From Paraglaciecola mesophila (GTDB lineage: Bacteria; Pseudomonadota; Gammaproteobacteria; Enterobacterales; Alteromonadaceae), in assembly GCF_009906955.1 (NCBI RefSeq), contig NZ_CP047656.1, positions 310,001-374,000 on the forward strand: a stretch of DNA of 64,000 bases. The letters are read 5' to 3'. Position 1 is the stretch's first letter. Every line of letters starts with the position of its first letter. The notes under the pieces were generated by a model, which saw only the letters and a list, made by a program, of their open reading frames with translations, was not told where the DNA came from and did no database searches. The translations under genes and the position numbers were made by a program. Below, one piece after another: positions 1 to 6,948 of the stretch.

Positions 1-190
1 AGCATGCGGCGAGAGCGGTCACAGTAATCAAGCCTACTACGGGCATCCCACCAGCAGATAAAATACTGGGGTTAACCACCAGCACATAGGACATGGCGGC
101 GAAGGTGGTGAGACCTGCGATAAACTCTGTTTTTATATTGGTGCCGTTGGCTTGCAGCTTAAAAAGCTTTTCGAATACTGCGTTAAACAT
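1..190 (-). CDS. NCS2-family purine permease (N-terminal fragment, runs off the window)
   Basis: Reading the minus strand from an ATG at 190-188 gives about 63 residues starting MFNAVFEKLF, followed by NGTNIKTEFIAGLTTFAAMSY and VVNPSILSAGGMP. This is the N-terminus typical of AzgA/PbuG-type adenine/guanine/hypoxanthine permeases of the NCS2 family, with the first membrane segment at about residues 24-45. The rest lies beyond position 1. It is divergent from the adenine-deaminase-type gene at 524, so import and deamination of purine bases are probably linked. The substrate cannot be told from this fragment. Confidence 0.8.
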   Translation of the reverse strand, partial: MFNAVFEKLFKLQANGTNIKTEFIAGLTTFAAMSYVLVVNPSILSAGGMPVVGLITVTALAAC

Positions 191-523
191 GGATGCTTCT
201 CATTGTGGGTTCTCTTACTAGCCTAAGCGGGCCAATGAAAAAAGGGTTAAAGTACCCTGTGAAAGCAAAAACCTGACCATTTAGTCTAGCTTTGGTCTGG
301 ATTATGCTGAACAATGATACACAAAGACGTCGCTTCACGCTCAAGGGAACGGTTAACTGATGAAAAATAATGACTATATGGCGTTAGACTTCAGTTAAAA
401 TAGCGTCCAGCGAATTGATAAATGTATGTCACGCGCTAATGTAGTGCGTGTATTGCTCTAATGTAGTGCGAGACTACAGAGCAATACAGGCGTTAGTCGT
501 GATACTAATAAGAGGATGTCACC
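191..523. other. Divergent intergenic region between purine permease and deaminase
   Basis: This 333-base stretch has no credible gene. It must hold the promoters of the leftward permease and the rightward deaminase. Its only clear structure is the long hairpin with a duplicated 13-mer at 436-487, listed separately. I see no purine-riboswitch core in it. Confidence 0.6.
436..487 (+). promoter_or_regulatory. Hairpin plus duplicated 13-mer in the deaminase leader
   Basis: The sequence CTAATGTAGTGCG occurs twice, at 436-448 and 458-470. GTATTGCTCT (450-459) is the exact reverse complement of AGAGCAATAC (478-487), and inside it GTAGT (463-467) pairs with ACTAC (473-477). The first copy of the repeat also carries GTAGT (441-445), which could compete for the same ACTAC. 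The element lies 37 bases before the start codon, so it may be a 5'UTR switch or an operator. Function is inferred only. Confidence 0.5.
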
Positions 524-1537
524 ATGCCCGTTGAAAACGCAGCGACCGCAGAGCTCATTAAATCACTTCCCAAAGCAGAGTTGCATTTGCACATAGAAGG
601 TTCACTAGAGCCTGAATTAATGATGGCGTTAGCGGCTAAACATCAAGTCACGTTACCCTATGCCACGATTGATGATGTGCGCCGGGCTTACAACTTTGAT
701 AACTTGCAGAGTTTTTTAGATCTATATTATTTAGGCGCCTCAGTGCTTCGAGATGAAGACGATTTCTATCGTTTAATGTGGGATTACTTATGCAAGTGTA
801 AAGAAGACAACGTGGTGCATGCAGAAATCATGTTTGATCCGCAAACGCATACCGAGCGCGGCATCGGCTTTGAGGTATTCATGCCGGGATTCATGCGTGC
901 CATTGCCCAAGCAGAGAAAGAGTGGGGTCAATCAACGTTATTAATAATGTCGTTCTTACGTCACTTAAGTGAAGAAAGTGCATTTGAAACTCTAGAAGCG
1001 GCGCAGCCTTATTTATCGATGATCACGGCTGTAGGGCTGGACAGTTCTGAACTTGGTAACCCTCCACAAAAGTTTGCACAGGTTTTTGCCAAAGCAAAAT
1101 CACTCGGCCTGCTGCGTGTTGCTCATGCAGGTGAAGAAGGTCCAGCAGAGTATATCTGGAGTGCATTAAATGATTTGGACGTACATCGAATCGATCATGG
1201 TGTACGTAGTGTCGATGATCCCGCCTTAATGCAAACACTGGCTGAAAAACAAATGCCGCTAACTGTGTGTCCGTTGTCGAATATTAAGTTATGCGTATTT
1301 TCCCATATGCGTGAGCATAATATTCTTAGCTTACTCGATAGCGGTTTATTGGTGACGGTGAATGCGGATGATCCAAGCTATTTCGGGGGCTATTTAAATG
1401 ATAATTACCACGCTTTAGCGGCCCATTTACCTATTACTCCAGAGCAGATTAAAACCTTGGCAGCAAATAGTTTTAAAGCAAGTTTCTTAGCCCAAGATAA
1501 GAAAGCACTGTGGTTAGCGCAAGTCGCAGCGCTTTAG
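524..1537 (+). CDS. Adenine deaminase of the adenosine-deaminase-like family
   Basis: Predicted zinc-dependent amidohydrolase of 337 residues acting in cytosolic purine salvage (adenine to hypoxanthine). The metal and catalytic set is complete: H21 and H23 in LHLHIEG, H201 and the proton-donor E204 in HAGEEGP, H225 in HRIDHG, and D282-D283 in NADDPS. The HAGEEGPAEYIW and LGNPPQKF motifs resemble bacterial adenine deaminases of this family more than adenosine deaminases, so adenine is the preferred substrate by family resemblance. The start is supported by GAGG about ten bases upstream. It is divergent from a purine permease. A paralogue sharing the same residue numbering but lacking E204 lies at 35351-36391. 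Confidence 0.88.
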   Translation: MPVENAATAELIKSLPKAELHLHIEGSLEPELMMALAAKHQVTLPYATIDDVRRAYNFDNLQSFLDLYYLGASVLRDEDDFYRLMWDYLCKCKEDNVVHAEIMFDPQTHTERGIGFEVFMPGFMRAIAQAEKEWGQSTLLIMSFLRHLSEESAFETLEAAQPYLSMITAVGLDSSELGNPPQKFAQVFAKAKSLGLLRVAHAGEEGPAEYIWSALNDLDVHRIDHGVRSVDDPALMQTLAEKQMPLTVCPLSNIKLCVFSHMREHNILSLLDSGLLVTVNADDPSYFGGYLNDNYHALAAHLPITPEQIKTLAANSFKASFLAQDKKALWLAQVAAL

Positions 1538-1639
1538 TGTTAATTACGCTAGTGAGTGGGAATCGCAAGTCATTGGTAACAGGGCATTTTCCTTTACTCT
1601 ACATGTAGATGAAACCCAGCATGCTTACTGTGAGAGCAA

Positions 1640-1654
1640 GCACGAAAGCCGTGC
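1640..1654. promoter_or_regulatory. NtrC-like binding site
   Basis: GCAC-N7-GTGC is present exactly, matching the core of the NtrC consensus TGCACC-N5-GGTGCA. It lies about 100 bases upstream of the sigma-54-like promoter, a normal distance for an enhancer site. Only one copy is clear. Confidence 0.5.
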
Positions 1655-1749
1655 AACTTGCACTATATTGGTTAACGATGATTGTGCTTTTGACCAGGAT
1701 TCGAAAGCTGAAATAAGTAAATTATTGATTTATATTGATTTATTAAAGT

Positions 1750-1764
1750 TGGCACTATTGGTGC
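1750..1764 (+). promoter_or_regulatory. Sigma-54 (-24/-12) promoter of the NarK-like gene
   Basis: TGGCACTATTGGTGC matches the -24/-12 consensus TGGCACG-N4-TTGC, with the GG and GC pairs at the correct spacing and the full TGGCAC block. Transcription would start near 1776, giving a leader of about 160 bases that contains both hairpins and the terminator. Confidence 0.65.
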
Positions 1765-1825
1765 TTTTAGTAAGAGTGAATGCACTAGTGTTATTAATAA
1801 AGATATAACGAAAACACACACTGAC

Positions 1826-1866
1826 AAAATTACCTCTTCGTAATTTTTAAGTAAGGCAATGTAGCC
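1826..1866 (+). promoter_or_regulatory. Two-hairpin ANTAR-type antitermination target (NarK-like leader)
   Basis: The first hairpin pairs AAAATTAC (1826-1833) with GTAATTTT (1840-1847) around the six-base loop CTCTTC. After 7 bases, GGC (1855-1857) and GCC (1864-1866) enclose the hexaloop AATGTA, with A at position 1 and G at position 4 as in known targets of ANTAR proteins (NasR, EutV). The 3' arm of the second hairpin overlaps the first bases of the terminator stem, so the two are mutually exclusive. The first loop does not show the A1/G4 pattern. Confidence 0.6.
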
Positions 1867-1910
1867 CGCATCGACTTTCCGTGTCCTGGAGTCGTTGCGG
1901 GTTTTTTTTT
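1865..1910 (+). terminator. Leader terminator upstream of the NarK-like gene
   Basis: CCCGCATCGACT (1865-1876) pairs with AGTCGTTGCGGG (1890-1901) with a single mismatch and is followed by nine T. It sits between a promoter and the start codon, so it is an attenuator, not an end-of-gene terminator. Confidence 0.8.
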
Positions 1911-1936
1911 GAGTCAATTTTCTAAGAGTAACCACA

Positions 1937-3403
1937 ATGAGCGCCGAAAAATTTAATCTACTGTCTTTCACCGGCAAAATGAAAACTCTCCATTTATCTT
2001 GGATTGCGTTTTTTATTACCTTCATGGTGTGGTTCAACATGGCCCCCTTGAAAGGCGCTATTGTGGATGGTGTTGGTCTAACGCTCAGCGAATGGAAAAC
2101 CCTGCTCATTATTAATGTTGCTTTAACGATCCCTGCTCGCGTCATTATCGGTGCGTTAACGGATAAGTTTGGGCCGCGGATTGTTTATTCCGCCCTCATG
2201 GCAATATGTTCAATTCCGTGTTTTATGTTTGCCCTTGCTGATAGTTTCACCCAGCTACTTATTGCACGATTTGCCTTAGGGTGTATCGGCGCGGGTTTTG
2301 TCGTGGGTATTCGTATGGTAAGTGAATGGTTTCCACCTAAGGAGTTAGGCACAGCCGAAGGTGTGTACGGTGGCTGGGGGAATTTTGGTTCAGCAGCTGC
2401 GGCATTTACCTTGCCTACGTTAGCCATCGTATTCGGTGGGGATGACGGCTGGCGCTATGCGGTGGGGATCACAGGGTTGATGAGTTTACTGTTCAGTGTT
2501 GTGTACTTTAAAAACACCACAGATACGCCAAAAGGCTCAACCTATTTCCGCCCTAAAAATTTAGGTGGCATGGAAGTGACCAGTGTTGGCGATTTTTACC
2601 TGTTACTTGTGATGAAAACCCCTATGTATTTGGCGCTTGCCTTACTTAACTGGAAATTATCACCCCAAGGTGTTTCTTTGTTAAGCGAGAGTGTCGCCCT
2701 TGCCATTTATTTAGGACTCGCAGCACTGTATGTGTACGACGCCTATGCCACCTATAAAGTGAACAAAGAAATATTTGTGACACCAGTGCCGCAAGTGCAT
2801 AGGTATTCGTTTAAGCAAGTGGCAGTATTAAATATTTTGTACTTTGCCACCTTTGGTTCAGAACTGGCGGTGGTGTCAATGTTACCGGCCTTTTTCGCAG
2901 AAACGTTTGAGCTGAATATGGCCACAGCAGGGTTACTTGCCGGTATGTACGCTTTTATGAATTTAATGTCGCGCCCAGGTGGAGGCTTAATTTCAGACCG
3001 TTTTGGACGCAGAAAAACCTTACTGATACTAACTGCTGGCCTAGCACTGGGTTATTTCTGTCTTAGCCTCATTGATGCTACTTGGCCTATTTGGCTTGCT
3101 GTTATTGCTGTGATGGCGTGTTCATTCTTCGTGCAATCAGGGGAAGGTGCTGTTTTTGCTGTTGTACCGCTCATCAAACGCCGCTTAACGGGCCAAATAG
3201 CAGGCATGACGGGCGCGTACGGGAATGTCGGTGCTGTGGTGTATTTAACGGTTTATTCCATGGTTGATACCTCTACTTTCTTCGTTGTTATTTCTTGTAC
3301 CGCCGTACTTGGGTTTGTTGCACTGTTATTTATGAAGGAACCACAAGGGGCAATGACGGAGGTGAGAGAAGATGGTAGTGTTGAATTAATCAACGTGACC
3401 TAG
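1937..3403 (+). CDS. narK: NarK/NasA-type MFS nitrate (nitrite) transporter
   Basis: Polytopic inner-membrane transporter of 488 residues, predicted to import nitrate. It carries the MFS loop motif GALTDKFGPR (72-81), a nitrate-signature-like glycine stretch GGWGNFGS (145-152), and a second conserved loop near residues 350-358 (SDRFGRR). Between the two six-helix halves there is an insert at about residues 200-290 with two extra hydrophobic stretches (about 217-238 and 251-270), making it longer than common NarK proteins. It is followed after 34 bases by a phosphatase-kinase gene and then the NrtABC operon. The leader carries nitrogen- and nitrate-type control signals. Nitrate versus nitrite preference cannot be decided here. 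Confidence 0.87.
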   Translation: MSAEKFNLLSFTGKMKTLHLSWIAFFITFMVWFNMAPLKGAIVDGVGLTLSEWKTLLIINVALTIPARVIIGALTDKFGPRIVYSALMAICSIPCFMFALADSFTQLLIARFALGCIGAGFVVGIRMVSEWFPPKELGTAEGVYGGWGNFGSAAAAFTLPTLAIVFGGDDGWRYAVGITGLMSLLFSVVYFKNTTDTPKGSTYFRPKNLGGMEVTSVGDFYLLLVMKTPMYLALALLNWKLSPQGVSLLSESVALAIYLGLAALYVYDAYATYKVNKEIFVTPVPQVHRYSFKQVAVLNILYFATFGSELAVVSMLPAFFAETFELNMATAGLLAGMYAFMNLMSRPGGGLISDRFGRRKTLLILTAGLALGYFCLSLIDATWPIWLAVIAVMACSFFVQSGEGAVFAVVPLIKRRLTGQIAGMTGAYGNVGAVVYLTVYSMVDTSTFFVVISCTAVLGFVALLFMKEPQGAMTEVREDGSVELINVT

Positions 3404-3437
3404 GCCGCAGCAGTCACCTTTTTATGAGAAATGTCTA

Positions 3438-5150
3438 TTGGAAAAACTAAACTTAGAATTTGGTGGTTTTTCCAGCGAAGGGCTAAAGGCAGAAAATCAA
3501 GACGCCTTTGCCGCTTACCTACCAAAGGATGCTAATCTTGGCACGAAAGGCGCCGTCGCTGCTATTGCAGACGGCGTCAGCGTGTGTACCCGCGGGCGCG
3601 AAGCCGCTATCACCTGCGTCACGAATTTTATCCAAGATTACTATCAAACCCCGCAAACCTGGACCGTTAAACACGCTAGTAATAAAGTCTTACAAGGTTT
3701 AAACCGATGGTGCTTTGGCCAACATGACTACGAGCATGGAGGCCATAGTCAAATGGTGACCACCTTCAGTGGAATGGTATTTAAGTCAGCCACTGGATTT
3801 ATATTACACACGGGTGATAGCCGTATTAGCCGGGTGCAAAATGGTGATTTTGAACAACTGACAACAGATCACGTTTCCCGTCAGGGGCGTCACAATGTCT
3901 TGACGCGGGCGGTCGGTATTGAAGCCCATTTGGACATAGATTTTCGCACCATAGCATTAGCACGAGATGACATATTCGTGCTGACATCTGACGGAGTACA
4001 TGAATTTTTATCAGCTAAAAAACTCCTGTCACTTATTCAGGAAGACAGCGTGAGCTTAGAGCAAAGAGCCAAAAATATCATTGCTGCTGCCCTTGAGGCT
4101 GGCAGTGACGATAATCTTACTTGTTTGCTTGTGCATGTTAACGAATTGCCTAATGCAAGCTTAGATGAGCACTACCGACAGTTAATGCATTTGGCTATGC
4201 CCCCCGCATTAGATGTAGGTATGAAGCTTGAAGGGTATAGGGTGGTGCAAACCCTATTTAATGGCACGCGCAGCAGTTTGTATAAAGTCATAAATGAGCG
4301 GGACAACAAATCCTATGGGCTAAAAATACCGTCACAAAACTTTGTTGACGATCCTGTGTATTTAAGTGGTTTTTTACGTGAAGAATGGATTGGCCAACAT
4401 ATGCAGCATCCCAATGTGATGCGTATATTTAAGCGCCCTGACGATGCGAAATTTATGTATCACGTATGTGAATACATCGAGGGTCAGACGTTACGCCAGT
4501 GGATGTTGGATAACCCTAAGCCGTCGATTGAGCAGGTACGTGTGATTATTCGTCCTTTGGTGCAAGCACTGCGCGTTTTGCAGCGCCGCGATATGGTGCA
4601 TCGTGACGTTAAACCTGAAAATGTGATGGTGGATCACAATGGGGAAGTAAAACTGATCGATTTTGGCACCGTGTTAGTCAATGCATTGGCAGAAACAAAC
4701 TCCTTGCCGACAGAGAGCATTGCGCTTGGCTCGGTGCATTATATTGCGCCAGAGTACCTGCTTATGCAGGCCTGTGATCATCAAAGTGATATGTTTTCTG
4801 TGGCGGTTGTGGTCTACGAAATGCTGACAGGCGAGTTGCCATTCAAAGCATTTAGATACCAAGATTATATCCCCGGTAGTTTTGATGAGTGGCAGTACCA
4901 ACCATTAAGCCAAATTAGGCCTGATCTACCGCCGTGGTTAGATCTAACCCTACGCAAAGCCTTGCAGCCCAACCCTGTGTTTCGATACCAGGCGTTTTCA
5001 GAGTTTTTGATGGACTTATCTCGGCCTAATCAATCGCTCGTGTTAGCCGCGCAAAAACGACCCCTGATTCAGCGAAATCCATTGGCGGTTTTTCAGGGCC
5101 TTTGCGTCATCCAGTTTGTTGTTATTTTATATTTACTTAGTTTTCTTTGA
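3438..5150 (+). CDS. Fused PP2C phosphatase and Ser/Thr protein kinase
   Basis: Bifunctional signalling protein of 570 residues. An N-terminal PP2C domain (about 1-235) has the metal motifs ENQD (19-22), ADGVS (44-48), HTGDSR (124-129), TSDG (183-186) and GSDDN (222-226). A eukaryotic-like kinase domain (about 265-525) has K296, HRDVKPEN (388-395), DFG (408-410) and an APE motif near 437-439. The glycine loop is degenerate (FNGTRSS). A C-terminal hydrophobic stretch (about 550-569) probably anchors it in the inner membrane. The start is TTG with GAGAA about seven bases before it. It is co-directional with the NarK-like gene 34 bases upstream and precedes nrtA. A role in nitrate uptake control is inferred from context. 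Confidence 0.88.
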   Translation: MEKLNLEFGGFSSEGLKAENQDAFAAYLPKDANLGTKGAVAAIADGVSVCTRGREAAITCVTNFIQDYYQTPQTWTVKHASNKVLQGLNRWCFGQHDYEHGGHSQMVTTFSGMVFKSATGFILHTGDSRISRVQNGDFEQLTTDHVSRQGRHNVLTRAVGIEAHLDIDFRTIALARDDIFVLTSDGVHEFLSAKKLLSLIQEDSVSLEQRAKNIIAAALEAGSDDNLTCLLVHVNELPNASLDEHYRQLMHLAMPPALDVGMKLEGYRVVQTLFNGTRSSLYKVINERDNKSYGLKIPSQNFVDDPVYLSGFLREEWIGQHMQHPNVMRIFKRPDDAKFMYHVCEYIEGQTLRQWMLDNPKPSIEQVRVIIRPLVQALRVLQRRDMVHRDVKPENVMVDHNGEVKLIDFGTVLVNALAETNSLPTESIALGSVHYIAPEYLLMQACDHQSDMFSVAVVVYEMLTGELPFKAFRYQDYIPGSFDEWQYQPLSQIRPDLPPWLDLTLRKALQPNPVFRYQAFSEFLMDLSRPNQSLVLAAQKRPLIQRNPLAVFQGLCVIQFVVILYLLSFL

Positions 5151-5200
5151 CGCTATTTAGCGTGCAAAGCGGTTTCCTGACGCCCAAATTTTGCGCATTT

Positions 5201-5217
5201 TGCACTTTTTTGGTATC
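5201..5217. promoter_or_regulatory. Partial NtrC-like site upstream of nrtA
   Basis: TGCACT-N5-GGTATC matches the left half and part of the right half of TGCACC-N5-GGTGCA. It lies about 65-80 bases before the -24 element. This is weaker than the site upstream of the NarK-like gene. Confidence 0.35.
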
Positions 5218-5280
5218 TAGCTTCTTGCTTTATCTCGATGAAAATAATCTAAATGATTGATATTTATTGTTATTTTGAAT

Positions 5281-5295
5281 TGGCATTGTTGATGC
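5281..5295 (+). promoter_or_regulatory. Sigma-54 (-24/-12) promoter of nrtABC
   Basis: TGGCATTGTTGATGC has TGGCA at -24 and TGC at -12 with the required GG-to-GC spacing. The predicted start near 5307 gives a leader of about 185 bases that includes the two hairpins and the attenuator. Confidence 0.6.
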
Positions 5296-5381
5296 ATAAT
5301 GGCATGTGACACTGCGCAGCGTGAAAAACCAAAACATTAAACGTTGACGCTTAGCATTATTAGACAGAGACAAAGTTGTAG

Positions 5382-5420
5382 ATTAGCCATGGGGTTAATT
5401 TACAAAGAGGCAAAGTAGCC
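5382..5420 (+). promoter_or_regulatory. Two-hairpin ANTAR-type antitermination target (nrtA leader)
   Basis: The first hairpin pairs ATTAGCC (5382-5388) with GGTTAAT (5393-5399), including one G-U pair. After a 9-base linker, GGC (5409-5411) and GCC (5418-5420) enclose the hexaloop AAAGTA with A1 and G4. The GCC arm overlaps the start of the terminator stem. The second hairpin is nearly the same as in the NarK-like leader. The first one differs in loop and length. Confidence 0.55.
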
Positions 5421-5460
5421 CACAACCATCCAATTTTTGGAAGGTTGTGGGTTTTTTTTT
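5419..5460 (+). terminator. Leader terminator upstream of nrtA
   Basis: CCCACAACCATCC (5419-5431) pairs with GGAAGGTTGTGGG (5439-5451) with one mismatch and is followed by nine T. Like its counterpart at 1865-1910 it sits between promoter and start codon and is read as an attenuator. Confidence 0.82.
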
Positions 5461-5492
5461 GGACAATTTTTGAAACCGATACGGAGTAGGAA

Positions 5493-6893
5493 ATGGTTAA
5501 AAACAGCGTATTCAATTCACTTGCACTCACCGTTAAATCACTTCGTTTAGGGGTGATTGCCGCAGTGTGTACGACAACGTTAGTCGGTCACAGCGCGACA
5601 GCACAGACGGTAGGATGGCCTGAAAAAGAAGAACTCAAATTTGGCTTTATTAAACTGACTGATATGGCTCCCTTGGCAATCGCCTATGAAAAAGGCTATT
5701 TCGAAGATGAAGGGCTATATGTCACGTTAGAAGCACAAGCTAATTGGAAAGTGCTACTTGACCGAGTGATAGACGGTGAACTTGATGGCGCGCATATGCT
5801 TGCGGGGCAGCCCTTAGGGGCAACCATAGGTTATGGGACTAAAGCCGATATCATTACCGCCTTCAGCATGGATTTAAACGGAAATGCCATTACTGTGTCG
5901 AACGATATCTGGCAGCAAATGAAGCCAAATATTCCGCAGGAAAACGGTAAGCCGGTGCATCCAATAAAAGCCGATGCGCTAAAACCCGTGGTGGAAAGCT
6001 ATAAAAAGCAAGGTAAGCCTTTCAAAATGGGCATGGTATTCCCTGTGTCTACACATAATTATGAGTTGCGCTATTGGTTAGCCGCTGGCGGTATTCACCC
6101 TGGGTATTATGGCCCGAATAACGATGTTAAAGGATTAATCAACGCGGAGGCGCAATTGTCTGTTACGCCGCCACCACAAATGCCCTCGACCATGGAAGCA
6201 GGGACTATTTACGGTTACTGCGTCGGTGAGCCATGGAACCAGCAAGCTGTCTTTAAAGGAATTGGTGTGCCTGTCGTAACCGACTATGAAATATGGAAAG
6301 ACAACCCCGAAAAGGTGTTTGGGGTGAATAAAGCATGGGCTGAAGACAACCCGAATACTCACATTCGCGTGGTTAAAGCCATGATACGGGCAGCGATTTG
6401 GCTGGATGAGAAAAATAATGCTAATCGCCCTGAAGCGGTACAAATTTTAGCCAAAAGTCAGTATGTGGGTGCCGATGCAGAAGTGATTGGCAACAGCATG
6501 ACTGGTACCTTCGAATATGAAAAGGGCGACAAGCGCTCAGTACCTGATTTCAACGTGTTCTTTCGCCACAACGCCACTTACCCCTATTACAGCGATGCCA
6601 TTTGGTATTTAACGCAAATGCGCCGCTGGGGGCAGATCAGCGAGCAAAAGTCTGACGATTGGTATAAAGACATCGCCAAGAAAGTTTATCGACCTGATAT
6701 CTATGCACAAGCAGCCTTAGCTTTGATTGCTGAAGGAAAGGCCAACGCGGCAGATTTTCCGGAGTTTTCGAGCGAGTCTGGCTTTAAACAGCCGCAAACT
6801 CACTTTATTGACAATATCGTGTATGACGGTACACAGCCAAATGCCTACCTAGAGAAGTTCGATATTGGTTTAAAAGGTGACAGTAAAATTTAA
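5493..6893 (+). CDS. nrtA: Nitrate-binding protein of ABC transporter (NrtA-like)
   Basis: Periplasmic substrate-binding protein of 466 residues. A signal peptide covers about residues 1-38 (basic start, hydrophobic stretch, likely cleavage after SATA). The mature part begins with [19 protein letters not shown], typical of the NrtA/CmpA/NasS family, and contains the [21 protein letters not shown] region that shapes the oxyanion pocket. There is no lipobox, so it is soluble in the periplasm, unlike the cyanobacterial lipoprotein. It heads the nrtABC operon and precedes the permease by about 55 bases, with a stable hairpin between them. Nitrate is favoured over cyanate or bicarbonate because of the neighbouring NarK-like gene and nitrogen-type promoter. 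Confidence 0.88.
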   Translation: MVKNSVFNSLALTVKSLRLGVIAAVCTTTLVGHSATAQTVGWPEKEELKFGFIKLTDMAPLAIAYEKGYFEDEGLYVTLEAQANWKVLLDRVIDGELDGAHMLAGQPLGATIGYGTKADIITAFSMDLNGNAITVSNDIWQQMKPNIPQENGKPVHPIKADALKPVVESYKKQGKPFKMGMVFPVSTHNYELRYWLAAGGIHPGYYGPNNDVKGLINAEAQLSVTPPPQMPSTMEAGTIYGYCVGEPWNQQAVFKGIGVPVVTDYEIWKDNPEKVFGVNKAWAEDNPNTHIRVVKAMIRAAIWLDEKNNANRPEAVQILAKSQYVGADAEVIGNSMTGTFEYEKGDKRSVPDFNVFFRHNATYPYYSDAIWYLTQMRRWGQISEQKSDDWYKDIAKKVYRPDIYAQAALALIAEGKANAADFPEFSSESGFKQPQTHFIDNIVYDGTQPNAYLEKFDIGLKGDSKI

Positions 6894-6907
6894 TCAACAC
6901 GCTTAGC

Positions 6908-6928
6908 GGCTGGGCACGGTGCCCAGCC
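6908..6928. promoter_or_regulatory. Intergenic hairpin between nrtA and nrtB
   Basis: GGCTGGGCA (6908-6916) and TGCCCAGCC (6920-6928) form a perfect 9-bp stem with a 3-base loop and no T-tract after it. Such hairpins often protect the upstream message, so the binding protein is made in excess of the membrane subunits. That role is inferred. Confidence 0.65.
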
Positions 6929-6948
6929 TTAGTGAGGAGGAAATCGTT

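Larger units (their letters stand above)
1538..1936 (+). promoter_or_regulatory. Regulatory leader region of the NarK-like gene
   Basis: No gene is credible in this 399-base stretch. It holds, in order, an NtrC-like site (1640-1654), a sigma-54-like promoter (1750-1764), a perfect 8-bp hairpin (1826-1847), a GGC-hexaloop-GCC hairpin (1855-1866) and a terminator (1865-1910), all before the ATG at 1937. Confidence 0.65.
5151..5492 (+). promoter_or_regulatory. Regulatory leader region of the nrtABC operon
   Basis: This 342-base stretch has no gene. It repeats the layout found before the NarK-like gene: an NtrC-like site (5201-5217), a sigma-54-like promoter (5281-5295), a first hairpin (5382-5399), a GGC-hexaloop-GCC hairpin (5409-5420), and a terminator with T-tract (5419-5460), then the nrtA start at 5493. 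Confidence 0.65.

Noticed and set aside
190..523. Purine riboswitch upstream of permease or deaminase
   Set aside because: I looked for the conserved three-way-junction loops on both strands and did not find them. Only the nested hairpin is present.
1672..2145. Long minus-strand frame over the NarK-like leader and gene start
   Set aside because: It runs antisense to the sigma-54 promoter, hairpins and terminator, and into the NarK-like coding region. It has no family resemblance and no ribosome-binding site.
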